DNA of 64,000 nucleotides from Fomes fomentarius (GCA_022606135.1 JABYQN010000015.1:496001-560000), one strand, 5' to 3'. Positions 11,481-24,380 are shown, counted from the stretch's first letter. Notes: generated by a model not told the origin, from the letters alone. Numbers and translations are program-made.

Positions 11481-12829
11481 CACACGAGGCAAAGATTCGT
11501 CACACTGACATGCAACCGTGAGACGGATGGCTTAGAGAATTGAGGATCACCTCGGCCGAGTACATCTCGAATGCTTGTGGGCCCCAATTATGCTTCGGTT
11601 ATGGTAATCGGATGGTTACAACACTCCCAGACTCTCAGCAGACCGTCACGCATTTCACCATGTTTTTTTTTCTCTTGGTTCTTTCGTATCCATCGTAATT
11701 CGCAACATCGTCATGAATCTTCATCAACATCCATGGAGAATATTACATGCGTAGAGTACAGAATAGTATCGGAAAGCAGAGCTTCCGAAGGATAGGTTCG
11801 GTCGGAGACTCAAGCGCTGGGCAGCCGATCTCTTGCGGAGCGCACAAAAACTGCGCGGAGAATGCGGCTTGTTCCGAGCCTGGCCTGGTGCGCACGTAGC
11901 CCGCCCGGCCACCCGCCGGCTTTGACTGCACTTCGAAGAACCTCAACAAAAGTGTCCGGTATGTCAGATTGAGCTGAGAACCAGGTGGGATACTGATTCC
12001 GTGGCACCCCAGATGACCTGTGTGTTCGAGAATCCGAGCGACCTTGCGGTGTTTGATCGCGACAGGTGAGGGAGCCTACAAAAAGAAGTTCTCACAGCCT
12101 GAAAAAAAAAAAAAAACTGACGAGGCGGCCCTGAAGCACCTGACAGTACGTGATAGCAAAATCGAGAGGTGAGACACTCGCAGGTGAGCTGGCCAATAAA
12201 GAAGAAGGTAGGCTAACGTTACTGTGGTGCGACTGTACTCACGGCGTGCGTCCCCTGATATCAAGGGCATCGACCCCTTTGCAGTGGCCTACGTGTCACA
12301 GAAATGAACAAAGGGCTCTTTGTTCGATTCTGCGATATGTAAACTGTCCTAAACTTATCACGCAGGTTCAGGTGCCTTGACATCTTGGGATGCACGCCGT
12401 GGTGTTACAACACCTCGGTCATGGTTCGCATTAGCTGGAAATGGGGGATCTTCGGCCTGCTCCAATATGTTCGAGCGCCTTTCAATTAAGACTGTTATGA
12501 AATGCCGGGCCAGCTCATCCCCCCACACACTGTCCGCGGACCGTGCTAGTTTGCACAAGGTTCTCGTTGCCAGCACAACTTCGATGGCTTCTATCAGAAG
12601 CGGGGGTTTCTGAGTAAGTATTCCTCGTGCGGGGTTGCCAATTCGGGCCACTCGTTCATTTCTCTCAAGCGCTGAGAATCATTGTGTTCCGGTAGGTATA
12701 TACCCAAGGCTGCTGCCGACTGTTCCTGGCCTCCCCTTCTCTCTTCATACCCGATCTCTCTCAGATCACCGACCGCCGCGTACGATATGCAATCATCATA
12801 CCTAACAGGTCAAACTCTCACTATCATCA
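11481..12829. other. Intergenic region with a poly(A) run
   Basis: No gene identified. It contains a run of 15 A near 12101-12115. A minus-strand open frame at 12358-12651 (97 aa) looks protein-like in parts but has no recognisable family, start context or partner exon. Confidence 0.4.
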
Positions 12830-14478
12830 ATGACTAGTACGTGCTACCGTTCTGCTGTGGATACAACTAACTCACTGTATGTGAAGCCGTACAGCCCAAT
12901 TTTGCACGCTGGCCGCAGCAGGTGTGCTCCTTACAGTGCTATCATGATGACTACGCGGCTGATGGCTTTTTCCAGTGGTTCTGGTCTACGACACGTTGCT
13001 AACCCTTGGCCACGAAGTGCGATATATCTGGAGCCGGAGGCTGGGCGTTATGAGCGTGCTGTACCTCGTAAATCGATACGTCGAGATAGCGTCGTATATC
13101 CCCGCGGTAGTGCCTCTAACGCCCAAAAGTGATGCGGTTCGTGGAATCAACTTCATCGCCCCGTTAGCGTGCTCACCTTCGATCTCGCAGATGTAGGGTG
13201 TACTCCAAGGGTCTATTTTCATCGATGGTGCTCATGGTATGTCACTCCCAGATGTATTCTATGGAACGTATACCAAGATGCCTCCACATTACTCCCCTAT
13301 ATCTCATGGGCAAGTGAGTGACCATGTGCTTAGAGCCGACCATTCGCAAAGATTGATATATTGGCTCTAGTTTTTTCCGGGATCAGAGTGTACGCGTTAG
13401 CTGGGCGTAGGATGTATCTGGCTTTCATCGTATTTATCCTGAACGCTACATTTATCATACCGGACATAGTGAGTAGCCTTTGAGTCGACTGGTCTAGCCT
13501 GACGATCGTGCGTTCTTATTCGACATATCATCATAGTACGTGTACTCCAAGTTGCGGTTACCACAATGCGCCGCAGGCCCACTCCAAGCTAGGGAGTTAA
13601 CACCATGGTGAGAAAGCCTTGATCACGCTGATCCTCATATGTACCGTTGTTGAAGAACATTCTTCTGCTGCACCAGTACGCTCCGTAGCTATCATCACGT
13701 CCCGTACCAGTTCATACTCACTCTGAAACACCTTAGTGCTTGTGCTATCTCGCGTATGCACCCTCATAGGAGAAGCTATAGTGATCGCGGCGACTATCAA
13801 GTGCACACGCAAGCAAAGATCACGTTCATCTGTTCGTGTTAACACTTCTCAATCACTCAGCGATGTGCTGCTCAGTAACGGTACGCCGTCCCATTGCCTA
13901 CTGATGGTGATATCAACATGTTGATCCTCGTGTATCTATCAACAGGTATAACTTGCTTCAGGTAAGCAGCATATAGAGATCCCGATGAAATCCATGCTCA
14001 ACTAGGCCGTCTCTCAGCATCCCCCTGATATTGAACGTGCTCATTACGGTGTTGATTGCAAATGTGTGTTGCATTGCAATACGATTGGGGCATGGCTGAC
14101 CATCTGGCGAGCACAGGGCAGTGACGCAATAGACGTCGCTCGCATGGGTCTTACCACATTCAGAGACTCGTACGCACGTCTTCCTTATATACTCCGCGCT
14201 ACTTGTATCTGACACCCTTTATCACCTTGGCTTGGACAATCTGTCGGGTCAGATTGACCTCGATCTTCATCTCGCGCTTCTTCCTCGAGCTCGCGCAGCT
14301 CGCCGCAACTCAGAGCGCGAGCACTGCTATTCCGGGAGAGGCGGAGTCTAGTGTACTGACGACCCATTTTTCGTCTGACTTCTCGGGTGTAACATACACG
14401 CTAGAGCTTGACCGTTTTTCCGGAGACTTTGATGACCACGTTGACCATGCTGGCGTTCGATATCGGGGAGTAAATTGA
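12830..14478 (+). CDS. DUF6533 membrane protein, gene 2 of 10
   Basis: Predicted multi-pass membrane protein of unknown function. Exons placed by splice signals and paralogue lengths: 12830-12840 (start, 11 bases), 12887-12921 (35), 12976-13136 (161; VLVYDTLLTLGHEVRYIWSR), 13191-13192 (2-base micro-exon AT), 13252-13313 (62), 13371-13468 (98; GIRVYALAGRRMY), an exon ending at the CCATG donor near 13605, a probable 8-base exon at 13679-13686, an exon ending GSN at 13880 (LVLSRVCTLIGEAIVIA), 13946-13961 (16), an exon with PLILNVLITVLIA, one ending TFRDS, and the last exon with SIFISRFFLELAQLA to 14478. The frame stays open wherever I could check it. The intron before 12887 holds a clear ACTAAC branch site. 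It is closest to genes 3 and 4 (FRDS and LTSI-type last exons). Confidence 0.85.
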
Positions 14479-15882
14479 ATACAGGAATGTACGTTAGTGA
14501 CGCGGTACTTGCATGTACAACCGCTCCTCCATAACGCAGTGTGCTCTTTTTCATTTTGCAAGCCTCGCCTCTTGCGCTGCGGATAGGTCACCGCGAGGTC
14601 TATTGTTGTCGACGTCGGACTGATATGGCAGGTAAGCCGCGCACAGTCCAATCTTCGCATCGGCGTTCATCACTGTAACCGGTGTCGGTACAACTCTCAA
14701 TCCGTCGGGGAGGTGAAGCCTCAGCTTCTTCAAGCCTATTTGCTCCGGGTCTAGGTTCAACTTCAGGTCGCATGCTGCGCAGTGGCAACGCGTGGGTTGG
14801 GTTACCACAACCCCTGTCGTGGGGCACGAGGTAGCGGTGATGCCAACACAAACCTTGTGTGACGGCCAGCGCATGGGTGAGAGATGGATGGTCTTTAACG
14901 ACGTTGATCCGAGTGCCACCGTAAGGAGCTGTCAGTCCGGTAATGCTGAGAACCAGGTGGGTACGGTCATCCGGAACGCGGACGGATATGCTCTGACCAG
15001 TGCTGGTAAGCCCTGAGATGCGCAGATCATGCACCCTGTCACATTCAATACCAAATTGCTCGTGCACATGAGTCAAATGACCTGGAATCATTGCATAGCG
15101 CTATCACAGTTTTCAGTGACAAGGCAGGTCGACTTTGTTTTCGCATTCCTCTGTATTCGATGCAGCAAGTTGGGAGTGGCACGGGTCAGGCGGCGGGTCA
15201 GACCCGCTCGGGTGAGACAATGGGAACTACCGGGCTGCCAGAAGCCGTACCCGAGCCCGTAGCAAGCAAGTCATGATCACTACATGCACTAAGTAATCTG
15301 ACATCTGCTATTCCCGCGGCGACGGGTAAGGGTGGCTAACAGGTACGGACGAGGCACCCTCTGAGTGCGGCGGGTAAGACCCGTGCCACTGCCGCCTTAT
15401 CGTCACTACCACTGCCAGCAATTCAACTCAATCCCAAGCTTGACACTGCATTTCCAGACATTTACTGAACCTGAACCTGACGGTAGAAGACTCAGCATGG
15501 CTCAGCATTCCACGCTTAGTCTTTCCCCATGCCCACAAATGATCAACAGGTGACGGAATTTATAGTACTCGCCTCACCTGAATTTCAGATGACGCTGGTA
15601 GTCAACTCCCGACATTGTTCAGTGTGGCCGTTAGACATGTAACCATGCAAGTGTTCTGATGCTCTTCAGTTTATGCGGGTGACTGTGTTGCATGCGGATG
15701 CCTCAACACAGCCACTGGCTCAGGTATCATATGCTCTACTCGGGATGCGGAAAGAAACCTGCGCTTGTCACTGGTGATGACCGCCGGGGGCTCTATATCT
15801 CCTTGGCGGTAGTAGCACTTGTCTGCCACCATTATCTCCCTAACCCCGCCATCGTATATCATCTCGTATCCGCCCCCTGAAT
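14479..15882. other. Intergenic region between DUF6533 genes 2 and 3
   Basis: About 1.4 kb without a supportable gene. GC-rich GGGTCAGACCC/GGGTAAGACCC palindromes occur near 15200 and 15375. No mobile-element ends could be assigned. Confidence 0.4.
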
Positions 15883-17573
15883 ATGGAACTCTTTGATGAT
15901 ACTAGACAATCTATCCTCATCAGCGACGCCAGCGCGAAGTACGTACTCCCCTTCAGTGCGGCGTTGTTCATGCTGGCCGAGGCTTACGAGGAGTCAAAGC
16001 CGTACCTATCAGCTTTATACCATAGCGGCGGCGGGCACGTTGGAGTTCCATTCCTTGTCCATTATCCTAGCTCATCTTTCTGCAGTGATACTTGTGTACG
16101 ACGCAATTATCACGTGTGAGGACGAAGTTAGATATATCTGGCGACGGAGATTCGACATCACCACCGCGCTGTACATTGTGAACAAATATGTAGAGATGGC
16201 GGCATGTATATGTGGATTAGTGCTCTTGTTCCCTGTGAGCACAGAGGTATGCCTTTCTCGTTTAATTCACGCTCAGACGTCATTGTCTTATATCCTGATC
16301 TCACCTCTGCAGATGTATGACGTATTCCAGGTTCATCTATATCCACCACACTCATTGTCCGATGGTGCAGGTGCTATCGGTGGACCATATTTCAACTAAT
16401 CTGCTTACTCCTCCTCTTGATCGCCTGGGCATGTGAGTTTCTTCATGCTCCTCGAATGTATGCTGTCCAATAAGATTCTTATCTCTCTCGGTAGTCTTCT
16501 CGGGAATTCGAGTGTACGCCTTGACTGGACGCAAGAAGCTCCTAGCAACTGTGGTGTTCACACTGAGCCTCATGTTTATTGTTCCAAACTTAGTGAGTAA
16601 TCAATGAACGAACTCAAGCTTATACTCATGATCTCATTATATACAGTATCTGCTGTCGCGGGCGAACTTCGACATATTCAACCAATACCCCTACCCATCT
16701 AACTGTGGGGGGCTTGCTATCCGAGTTGGTGCTAGCAGTAGCACCCTGATTCCATGGTGAGCAAGCAAAGCTTTGATATTGCGTTACCGGACTGAAATTC
16801 CCTGCACCTTTATCTAGTATGCTTGCCGCTCTATGTGTCATGGTCGTATACTCATATCAGTAACTGCAGTGCTTCTGATAGCTCGTACATGCACACTGCT
16901 TGGAGAATGTATCGCAATTGCGATAATTCTAAGAGTCGGATATAGACAGCGTTCGTCATTGTCTGACTGGAATACTACTTCCCGGACCATTATCGATCTA
17001 TTGCTCATGAATGGTACATTCTGACACCGCTTCTGCGCCATTCATACCACTGATACCAACTCATAGGAGTATCCTCTTTTAGGTAGGCAATATATAGACC
17101 ATGTTTCCGATTCAATCTGAACTATAACATCGACAGCATCCCGCTGGTACTGAATGTTCTCACCACCGCTTTCCTCATAACGGTGTGTATCAGTTGCCCT
17201 CCCATCTGCGCTACTTCAAAGCTTATCCACTTGAAACAGGATACACATGATGCAATTTTCGCAAGTGAAAGTATCCGGGCATTTCGAGATTCGTACGAGA
17301 CCCATTCGATACCGTGACTCAGTGTCGTGTCCGGCTGACTGTATCTTCTCTCCCTCTAGACTTACCTCAATTCTCATATCGCGCTTTCTCCTCGATATTG
17401 GGAGGCTCGCCGAAAATCATATAAATAATGCTGACAGAAGAGACAGCGGCGTTCTTACGACGCATTTTGCATCCGAGCTATCAACCGCCACATACGCCGC
17501 GATGGATCCTGACCAATCCATGCAGGCAGGCAATCAACTGAGGGATGTTCTTCGATTCCATAGGACCTGGTAG
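15883..17573 (+). CDS. DUF6533 membrane protein, gene 3 of 10
   Basis: Same architecture as its neighbours. First exons 15883-15938, 16000-16034 (35 bases) and 16086-16246 (161; LVYDAIITCEDEVRYIWRR, NKYVEMAACICGLVLLFPV), then the 2-base micro-exon AT at 16313-16314, the CYRWTIF exon, the exon with FSGIRVYALTGRKKLL, the NCGG exon ending at a CCATG donor, LLIARTCTLLGECIAIAIILR, the 16-base exon 17067-17082, PLVLNVLTTAFLIT, the AFRDS exon, and the last exon (LTSILISRFLLDIGRLA) to 17573. Exon 2 is followed by GCACGT, so a GC donor is predicted; the conserved 35-base length and the reading frame support it. The junction before the LLIARTC exon needs a short, uncertain intron. Confidence 0.85.
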
Positions 17574-18194
17574 CGGACGCATATATACTTTTATGCTGTA
17601 TAACCAGTATAGTATACTACGATATATTTAGCATTGAGTAGAAGCATGCGATACCTGAGGCCTGAGAACCAAGCGAGTGAGACGCTTAAGCGAGTGAGAT
17701 AGCAAGTGAGCCAAATAACTGTATGCACTGATGTCAGCCATGATCTGAGAGGTATCATCGCGCAAGCTTGAATATGCCGGGGCAGTGACTGCAGCAGCGC
17801 AAAGGAAGACTAGAGTCCCGGTATGTTGGGTTCTCTTGCCAAGTTCGGAATGGCTGTACTTATAGCATCCACGCCGCCGGTGCGGCGTACCGCCGAAGCG
17901 TCTTCTACCATGAGGCTACTTTGATGCACAAGCAATCTTTCCACAACATGCAGTATCAAAACCGATTACGGGTGTAATTCATAAGCTCCATACGAAGTTC
18001 TCCACCCGGGCAACTTAGGTCCTGTCTCAGAATCACGAATCTCGCAACTTATGCGGCCGGTTCTGCCTTAGTCTGTGCTGGGCCTGCGCTGACAGATATA
18101 TAGGAATAGTGAAGAGTAGGTCCGCCCCCTCGCACCAGTCCCCCCCCTTTCTCATCTCATTGAAGCTCCAGCCGGGCTATCATTTATACACAAG
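17574..18194. other. Intergenic region between DUF6533 genes 3 and 4
   Basis: No gene. A GC-rich short hairpin (GCCGCCGGTGCGGC) lies near 17873. A TATATA element about 100 bases before 18195 may serve gene 4. Confidence 0.4.
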
Positions 18195-19809
18195 ATGGCA
18201 TCATCCGATGAGCTCTGGGAGCCTGTCGCTGCAAGGTCAGCTCTCAAAGCTCCCTCTCAACAGTATGCGGCGCTCATATCTTCAATGAAGCCACATGCAG
18301 CACCTTTGTACGATAGCCGCAGCTGGTCAGTCCATCATTGAATTGCTGGCTGCGTTCTTGTCTGACCTTTCGCCAGTGGTATTGGTGTACGACACGCTTT
18401 TGACATTCAATGATGAGATCATGTTCATCTGGCGACGCAAGCTTGGAGTCATCAGCATTGTGTACTTTGTCAACCGATATGTTGAGATATTGGCATATAT
18501 TGCCGACATACAACTCCTCTTTCCCTTGAACATTTCTGTACGTAGTGATCTGGCCATCTTTGGTGTCCAGTCACCTAATTATTTGATCGATCTCACACCG
18601 TCCCCAGACGTAGGTAATCAACACTCCTCATATCTTCATTGTAGTTATATTAAGCTATAGGTGCGCCTTCTGGAGTACATTCGAAGATGTATGTACCGTG
18701 ACTCCATATCTGGCTTGGGCATGTACGTCATCAGTTCTACCCAATGATTCTCCTTATATCAATTCATTGCAGTTTTCTCAGGATATAGAACATATGCTCT
18801 GTCTGGTCCCAGCAAACTCCTCGCAATTCTCGTCTTTGTCCTCACTGCTACATACATCGTACCGGACATGGTGAGTTGCCGTGGCTTCGATGCATGTCTC
18901 AAGCATAGTCATTGAACCATTTATAGTACCAGTATTCCCATACAAAGCACTTCATCGAACCATATCCGTATAACTGTAGAGATAAACTTGTGCCCAGTAC
19001 CGTTCTGCTTCCATGGTGAGCACTGACCTGCCGCAGGCATTCATCTATATATTGCATACTGACCCTGACTATTGTTTCGCAATAGTGAGAAGGACTCCTT
19101 GTCTCATGTACCGAAGCTCACCACTACGATAATAGTACTCCTAGGCTCTCGCGCCAGTACCCTGCTAGGAGAGGCTATTGTCATTGCTATAACTCTCAAG
19201 AAGACATACAGACTGCAAAGGGCGTCATCATACAGTGACGACAGTTGTTTACACCCTCTCGTCCGTGTACTCCTCAGCAATAGTATGTCCTAGTGTCGCT
19301 TTTACATAGCACCGTCTGATAAGCACTCTACTCGCATACAGGCATCTTGTGCTTCAGGTGTGTAGATGCCTAATCAGGTTATTGTAAAAGCTTACAATAT
19401 ATGTAGTGTCCCGCTGATATTCAATGTCCTCGTTACCGTTTTATCCTTAGTGGTGCGCGATGTGTTCTAAATCGTTTTCCATGGACTCACAGTCATGCAT
19501 GCACTCACAGGAAAATCCGGTTGCATTCTCTGTGGGCCAGAGCCTTGCGGCATTCAGAGACTCGTAAGCATTTATTCCGTCTCCTATCCTTCGCCCTGAA
19601 GATCTGACCTCATGTGTCTCACTTCCAGACTCAGCTCTATACTTGTCTCCCGTTTCCTTCTCGATATCGGCAAGCTCAGCGTAGACGGTAGCTCTAACAA
19701 CGTGGACGGTCTACTCTCAACACATGTAGTGTCTGACTTCTCCGGTGTCACGTACACACTGGATTTTGACCAGTCGACGGAAGGCTTGGAGCAGAGCGAC
19801 TACGCCTAA
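18195..19809 (+). CDS. DUF6533 membrane protein, gene 4 of 10 (complete reference model)
   Basis: Twelve exons form an uninterrupted frame of 325 aa: 18195-18235, 18291-18325, 18377-18537, 18608-18609, 18661-18722, 18773-18870, 18927-19015, 19086-19282, 19342-19357, 19407-19449, 19511-19563, 19629-19809. The DUF6533 core is in exon 3 (VLVYDTLLTFNDEIMFIWRRK, NRYVEILAYIADIQLLFP). Hydrophobic stretches in exons 3, 5, 6, 8, 10 and 12 suggest about six or seven membrane segments; the C-terminal 45 residues are polar and probably cytosolic. The 2-base exon 4 (AC) is required: without it the frame of exon 5 (CAFWSTFEDV) is lost. All introns have GT-AG ends. No catalytic motif is visible and the function is unknown. 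Confidence 0.9.
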
Positions 19810-20639
19810 TGACTTCACTTCTTACCCTGCTTCATACTACCATAGTATCCTGATTATTATTCGAGCTCGGACCCCCGTTGTATCCCTATGTACACTATAC
19901 CTAGCTGGAACGCTCTGCCCTCTAGACTGTATTTCCTCAATGTGAATAAAAAGCTCACATCTGTGCACGTAAAGTCTCTAACGACTGTAGAAACAAGATA
20001 TGATATGAAAGACTCATTAAGGATTCTGCGTCGCCTAGGCAAGTGCGTAGCACCTTCTTATACTTGAGTGCAATATTATTTCTGCTCCTAGACACAGCAT
20101 CAGCTCTACAGGCTGTTCATTCGTCACAATGAGATTGTGCTCCGGATGCGACATTCATTATATGTGACTTAGAAAATGTCATGTGAGCACTGAGCACTGA
20201 GTGACTTCTTGGCCTAGCGCTATTCGCCAGCTGCAGGCACTCAAAGATTTGCTCGACAACACAGTGACTAGCTTCGCGTCATGGAACTGGTCGTGGAGAC
20301 GACTGTGTGTGTGGCACGGGAGGAACAACGACAGGCGCCGATTTCGGTGGGAGCGCTCCGACTCATCAACTTGGTAAGCTACGGCAACCGCGGTCTTTCA
20401 CCGTTCGCTCCCTTTGTCCCCAGTGCGTGTTCAACTTCTTCTTCCTACCCTTTGCACTCTCTCTGCTGCTCTCTGCGCCCCCTCTCCCTGGTCTCCAGCG
20501 GCGATTGAATCGATAACGGCTCAAGATGGAATCTCACGCTCATTCTGGAAAGGCGAAATTCACCTGGTCGAGGCTGAAGACGAAAGTAGCAATGAAGATG
20601 AATAAAACGCAACAGGCCTCAGACCAATTCTATATCTGA
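19810..20639. other. Intergenic region, possible small two-exon frame
   Basis: A minor possibility is a 62-aa product from 20281-20373 plus 20425-20517, joined across a GTAAGC...CCCCAG intron and ending in a hydrophobic helix. Another frame ends in an acidic tail at 20605. Neither matches a known family, so no gene is called. Confidence 0.3.
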
Positions 20640-21902
20640 TAAGCATCCCGCATGCATAGTTCAAGCGCCGTGGAACGTCCCATACACACGACCTCATCGA
20701 GATACGGACGATCATGTTTGAGCTGTTGGTGGTCATGTTTGAGCTGTTGGCGGACCCGTATAGCCCAGCAATGCTTCTACCCCTCCCTACTATCTGCAAA
20801 AAGCTTCAGATGGAAGCAGAAGCTATCTTATACTGTCGAGTTTGGCTTGGACGTGAAGTTGACCAACTCCACGCGTTCTGCTTGGGCATCTTGAGAAATA
20901 CTCGCCGTCGAGCTTCCGCGCGCGCCCTCCTTCTCCACATACCTGTCATATGATTTGAAACCCGGCCGCAATACGTGCGGCACGCGGAGGCAATTATTGG
21001 CATGCTCAAGACGGGTGAGTATACACCTTGCATTGGCACGCAACTCTATATGGGGCTGCCTTCTGCGGTGAAGGAATCGCTCGTGGATGCGATCCGCCAA
21101 ATGGATAATCATCAGGAACTCTCCTTCAGTACTCTTCCAGCGTATCCAAGTATCTTATTCTGCACCTACGCCACATAACCACGACCGCGAGGGCCCTGGG
21201 ATGCCTGCGATTTGACGCCTCACATTTGCCACACACTCACGCTAAGCATGCAGTACCAATCGCCAACCATGTCCGACCTAGGTCAGCTAGCTACGTGGGA
21301 ACGCACATCGATATCATTGGTTTTCGCTATCTAGAATCTGGCAATACGACCTCCCCGACTTGCCGGACCTCGTCTCCCTCACAAGTGTGATGGAGCCTAG
21401 CCGCTCAATTGTCTATTATTGGGTGGTTCGCCTATGGCCCACCCTGATATTCGAATCGGGAGAACTCCCGTCACTCCGATATTTCGAGATCTACGAGGGC
21501 TAGTTAGGTTTCGGATACGTACGTGCCCTATGAACCATAGCTGCTACAACACTGTCTCACTATGTTTCGTTGTAGCCATACACTCCGGACGACGAATTGT
21601 ATACTTTCGACACGAACTTCGACAAACTCAGACTCATATGTCTCGGGCCTACGACGTTTGTGTGGCTCCTGTCACAGTACAGCCATAGGCTGGCGAAAGA
21701 CACAGACTCTCGATTACACCAATCACTGGTCCAATACACCAACGCGGGGTTCTCACTGTTGCCGATGTTGACGCGCTTTGTACGACCGAAGCTAGAGAGT
21801 CTCTCCGTTTAAGAGAACGCGGAGTGGGTCGTCTCCCAGCGTGAGGAAGACGATTCCATCGTTGATATTTTGGATGGAAGCGGGCTCGGTAAGATGCAGT
21901 AG
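20640..21902 (+). pseudogene. F-box/LRR-type protein gene, broken by in-frame stops
   Basis: The plus-strand frame from about 20714 encodes a segment typical of basidiomycete F-box proteins (ICKKLQMEAEAILYCRVWL, then an R-x-x-A-x-x-LLLHIP repeat edge). It continues in the same frame past a TGA at 20951-20953 into RHAEAIIGMLKTGEYTP. A later exon (about 21590-21902) encodes LRLICLGPTTFVWLLS and RPKLESLSV. It is cut by a TAA at 21810-21812 and then continues in frame with ENAEWVVSQREEDDSIVDIL to a TAG at 21900. The coding quality beyond each stop argues for decay by nonsense mutation, though an intron could remove the first stop. The N-terminal F-box itself is not recognisable. Confidence 0.6.
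20711..20752 (+). repeat. Two tandem 21-base units
   Basis: TCATGTTTGAGCTGTTGG-GG occurs twice head to tail with one mismatch, in frame (MFELLVV/MFELLAD) at the start of the F-box pseudogene. It looks like a replication-slippage duplication. Confidence 0.8.
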
Positions 21903-24380
21903 TAGTACTAGTACAGTAACTCTAGCTCGACAATATACACAGGTACGGAAATACGTTCAGCACGCCTTTTATCAATGGTTGCACTGCCCTCTGTTCATGG
22001 CTACCACAGGCTGCTGAAATCACACCATCTCTGCACTACTGATGCACTCAAAGCTACGGTTTCCTCTTGATTTTTGCGATGCGTGCGGATATCATGTGAG
22101 TCTTCATAGTTGCCGGACTTGGAGTACCTTGGCTTCAAATGACGACTCGCCGGGTACTGGCGCAGTGCGGCCCTGCGTGCCTATATACGCCATTGTAAGG
22201 CCTTGATAGTTCTCCGCGTATTAATCTTGCATTCATAAAAAATGTTAGGCCGACAACTCTGGGGCCTGAGGAAGCAACTAGAGTGCGGGCTGTGGATACT
22301 TTCTACAACTCCGAAAATCATTTGCCAGACGCCCACGCTGGCGTTGAGTTCCCGATATGGCAGGAGGACCAAGCAAACATCAATAGCCAGCCGAGTTCGG
22401 AGTTACCCGGATGTTGAACTCATCCCTGATGTTCATCTTGCGCCGACATGGTAAACAATCTAAGAATCGCGAAAGAAGGTAAGTCTGAGTAGACGGCCAT
22501 TAGGTCGTCTAGGTCGTGCAAAAACCCATAACAGCAGGACTGTTGGGACTGCCGTTGCATGATGCTAATGTTGCCTTGATTGAAGACGCTCACACGAGGC
22601 AACGACGCTTCAATTCTTCCACGCTCAGTCGGTCGTCTTGGGGCACATATACATATACACAGAAGGATGTAGATATCAGCTGTCTCTCCGACACCACGGA
22701 ACTGTAGTACCACAGCCCAAGCCTCATAGATGACACCCTCCGACTGTCCGGGCGACAACACTGAGTAAGTGTTGATCTCTTTGACAGTTCGGTGTGCTCC
22801 AGTGCTCTATCCGTGGTTTGATCCCCGAGCTAACTATTTATGTAGACCACTGTGTGTGCCTTGGGCATAGGCAGCTGTCGGGGAACACCTCGTTCAGAGT
22901 GGTACGTGACAGGGGTAGAGCCTCTAGAGCACTGCCCTCGCTACACTTCTCGGCAGCTTGCACGAGGCCGCATCTCCATCTCCATTTTTAGACACCCTCG
23001 AAAGACAGACCGTTGCCGTCAAGGATTGAGTCTCTGCATATATTGACAGGATCGTTCCAGTATCAGCGACTGTCACCGCAAGTATGCCAACCTCAGGTTG
23101 AAGTGGTAGGACCCATACCCTTACAGTCAAGGTCACACTAGCCATCCTGCACTGGTCATAGCCCTGTCGCTACCTGACGCGTTGATTGTGGCAATATTCG
23201 TCTACGTTGAGCGGTGATCCATCCATTACCACACGGTGAGTCTAATATAGCACCCGCTTTCATCTGATATCTCAGTATGTCAGCCCACATCTTTAAACCA
23301 TGCACAACTGACCGCAATCACGTCAGAGCGGAGCTCTCAGGAAGAAGGCTAGACCAAGATCTGGATGTGCCTCCTCTATGTGAGGTCAGTCAGATGTGGC
23401 TTGGGCGATGACTAGGTCACCGTCTGGGAATATCTTGCCGCATGAGGTGACCATTCTCTTCGACCCTGCACACAGCATGGTATCGGGTTCTCATCTTTCC
23501 GCCTCAGCAGTCATGAAGGATGTGCGATACCTGCCATGGCGAATATTCGTCACTACGTCCAAGGGCGCCGATGCGGTACATTTCCATCTCTCATGCTTAA
23601 TCCGTGAAGGCCACAACAGTTGCAGCATCGGGGAGGAGACATTACCATGGTCACCGCCCAGGTGAGCTGATGGTTCCCGTCTTGCTTCTTCCGTCCGGGT
23701 TCTTCCAATCAACATCGACGGCTGCAGTCCCCATGCCTTCTACTCATCATACTCGGAGACCAATCATTGTTATGTTCCATTCACAGCAACATGTTCCCCC
23801 ATCGAGGAACATTTGAATGATTCCAGCCATCTAGACTACGGTGCGTCCCGCATTCCTCGCCTCACTATGGCTAATGATGGATCCTAGGACAGCTTGTGCG
23901 ATCTTTCCTCCCTTCCGACGGTAGCTACTTGCACAAGTCGGGGAGAGAACGCACTCCTCGGGCCCGTCCGGTGTCTGAAACACGTTCCTCGCTGATATCT
24001 CCATGGAACTGCCCGCTTCCAGTCAGTGACACCACCACGCGAAGCCGCTCACACGAGCCAACCCATTCAGTGTGATTTTCAAATCGACACAGCCACTGGG
24101 CGGGATACCGTGCGCGCAGTTCCCAGCTCGTTTCAATCCCAGCAACCGGCGCAGGCCACGGCTCATCTGGAAGTGAAATCGATGACATGACCCGACCACC
24201 CACGGCCAGAAGCAGGCAGCCAGTTCGGAGAAGCGCAAAGCGTTCAAGATGTCGGCAGATGCCACAGCTCAGGCCCTTATTATCCCATGTCTCACTCCGG
24301 CGGTCAGGCACGCTCCCGTCCTTCTCTCAGCTCGTATATTGTCCTCTGTCTCTGTCTCTGAGTGCTGCCTTCTGCCCTGA
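21903..24380. other. Gene-poor region between the F-box pseudogene and DUF6533 gene 5
   Basis: About 2.5 kb with only short, inconsistent frames on both strands, the longest being 128 codons on the minus strand at 23925-24311. None has a recognisable domain or splice partner. It may hold an eroded array member, but I could not align any exon with the ten intact copies. Confidence 0.4.

Noticed and set aside
12000..12115. Possible SINE: B-box-like GTTCGAGAATCC followed by a 15-base A run
   Set aside because: The box has an extra base, no A-box is visible, and no second copy or target duplication was seen.
12358..12651. Minus-strand frame of 97 codons with protein-like segment
   Set aside because: No known family, no partner exons, and short enough to be chance in GC-balanced fungal DNA.
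20281..20517. Small two-exon membrane peptide
   Set aside because: Only one plausible intron and one hydrophobic stretch; no homologue recognised and competing frames are equally open.
23925..24311. Minus-strand frame of 128 codons
   Set aside because: No domain or splice context; overlaps the region just upstream of DUF6533 gene 5.
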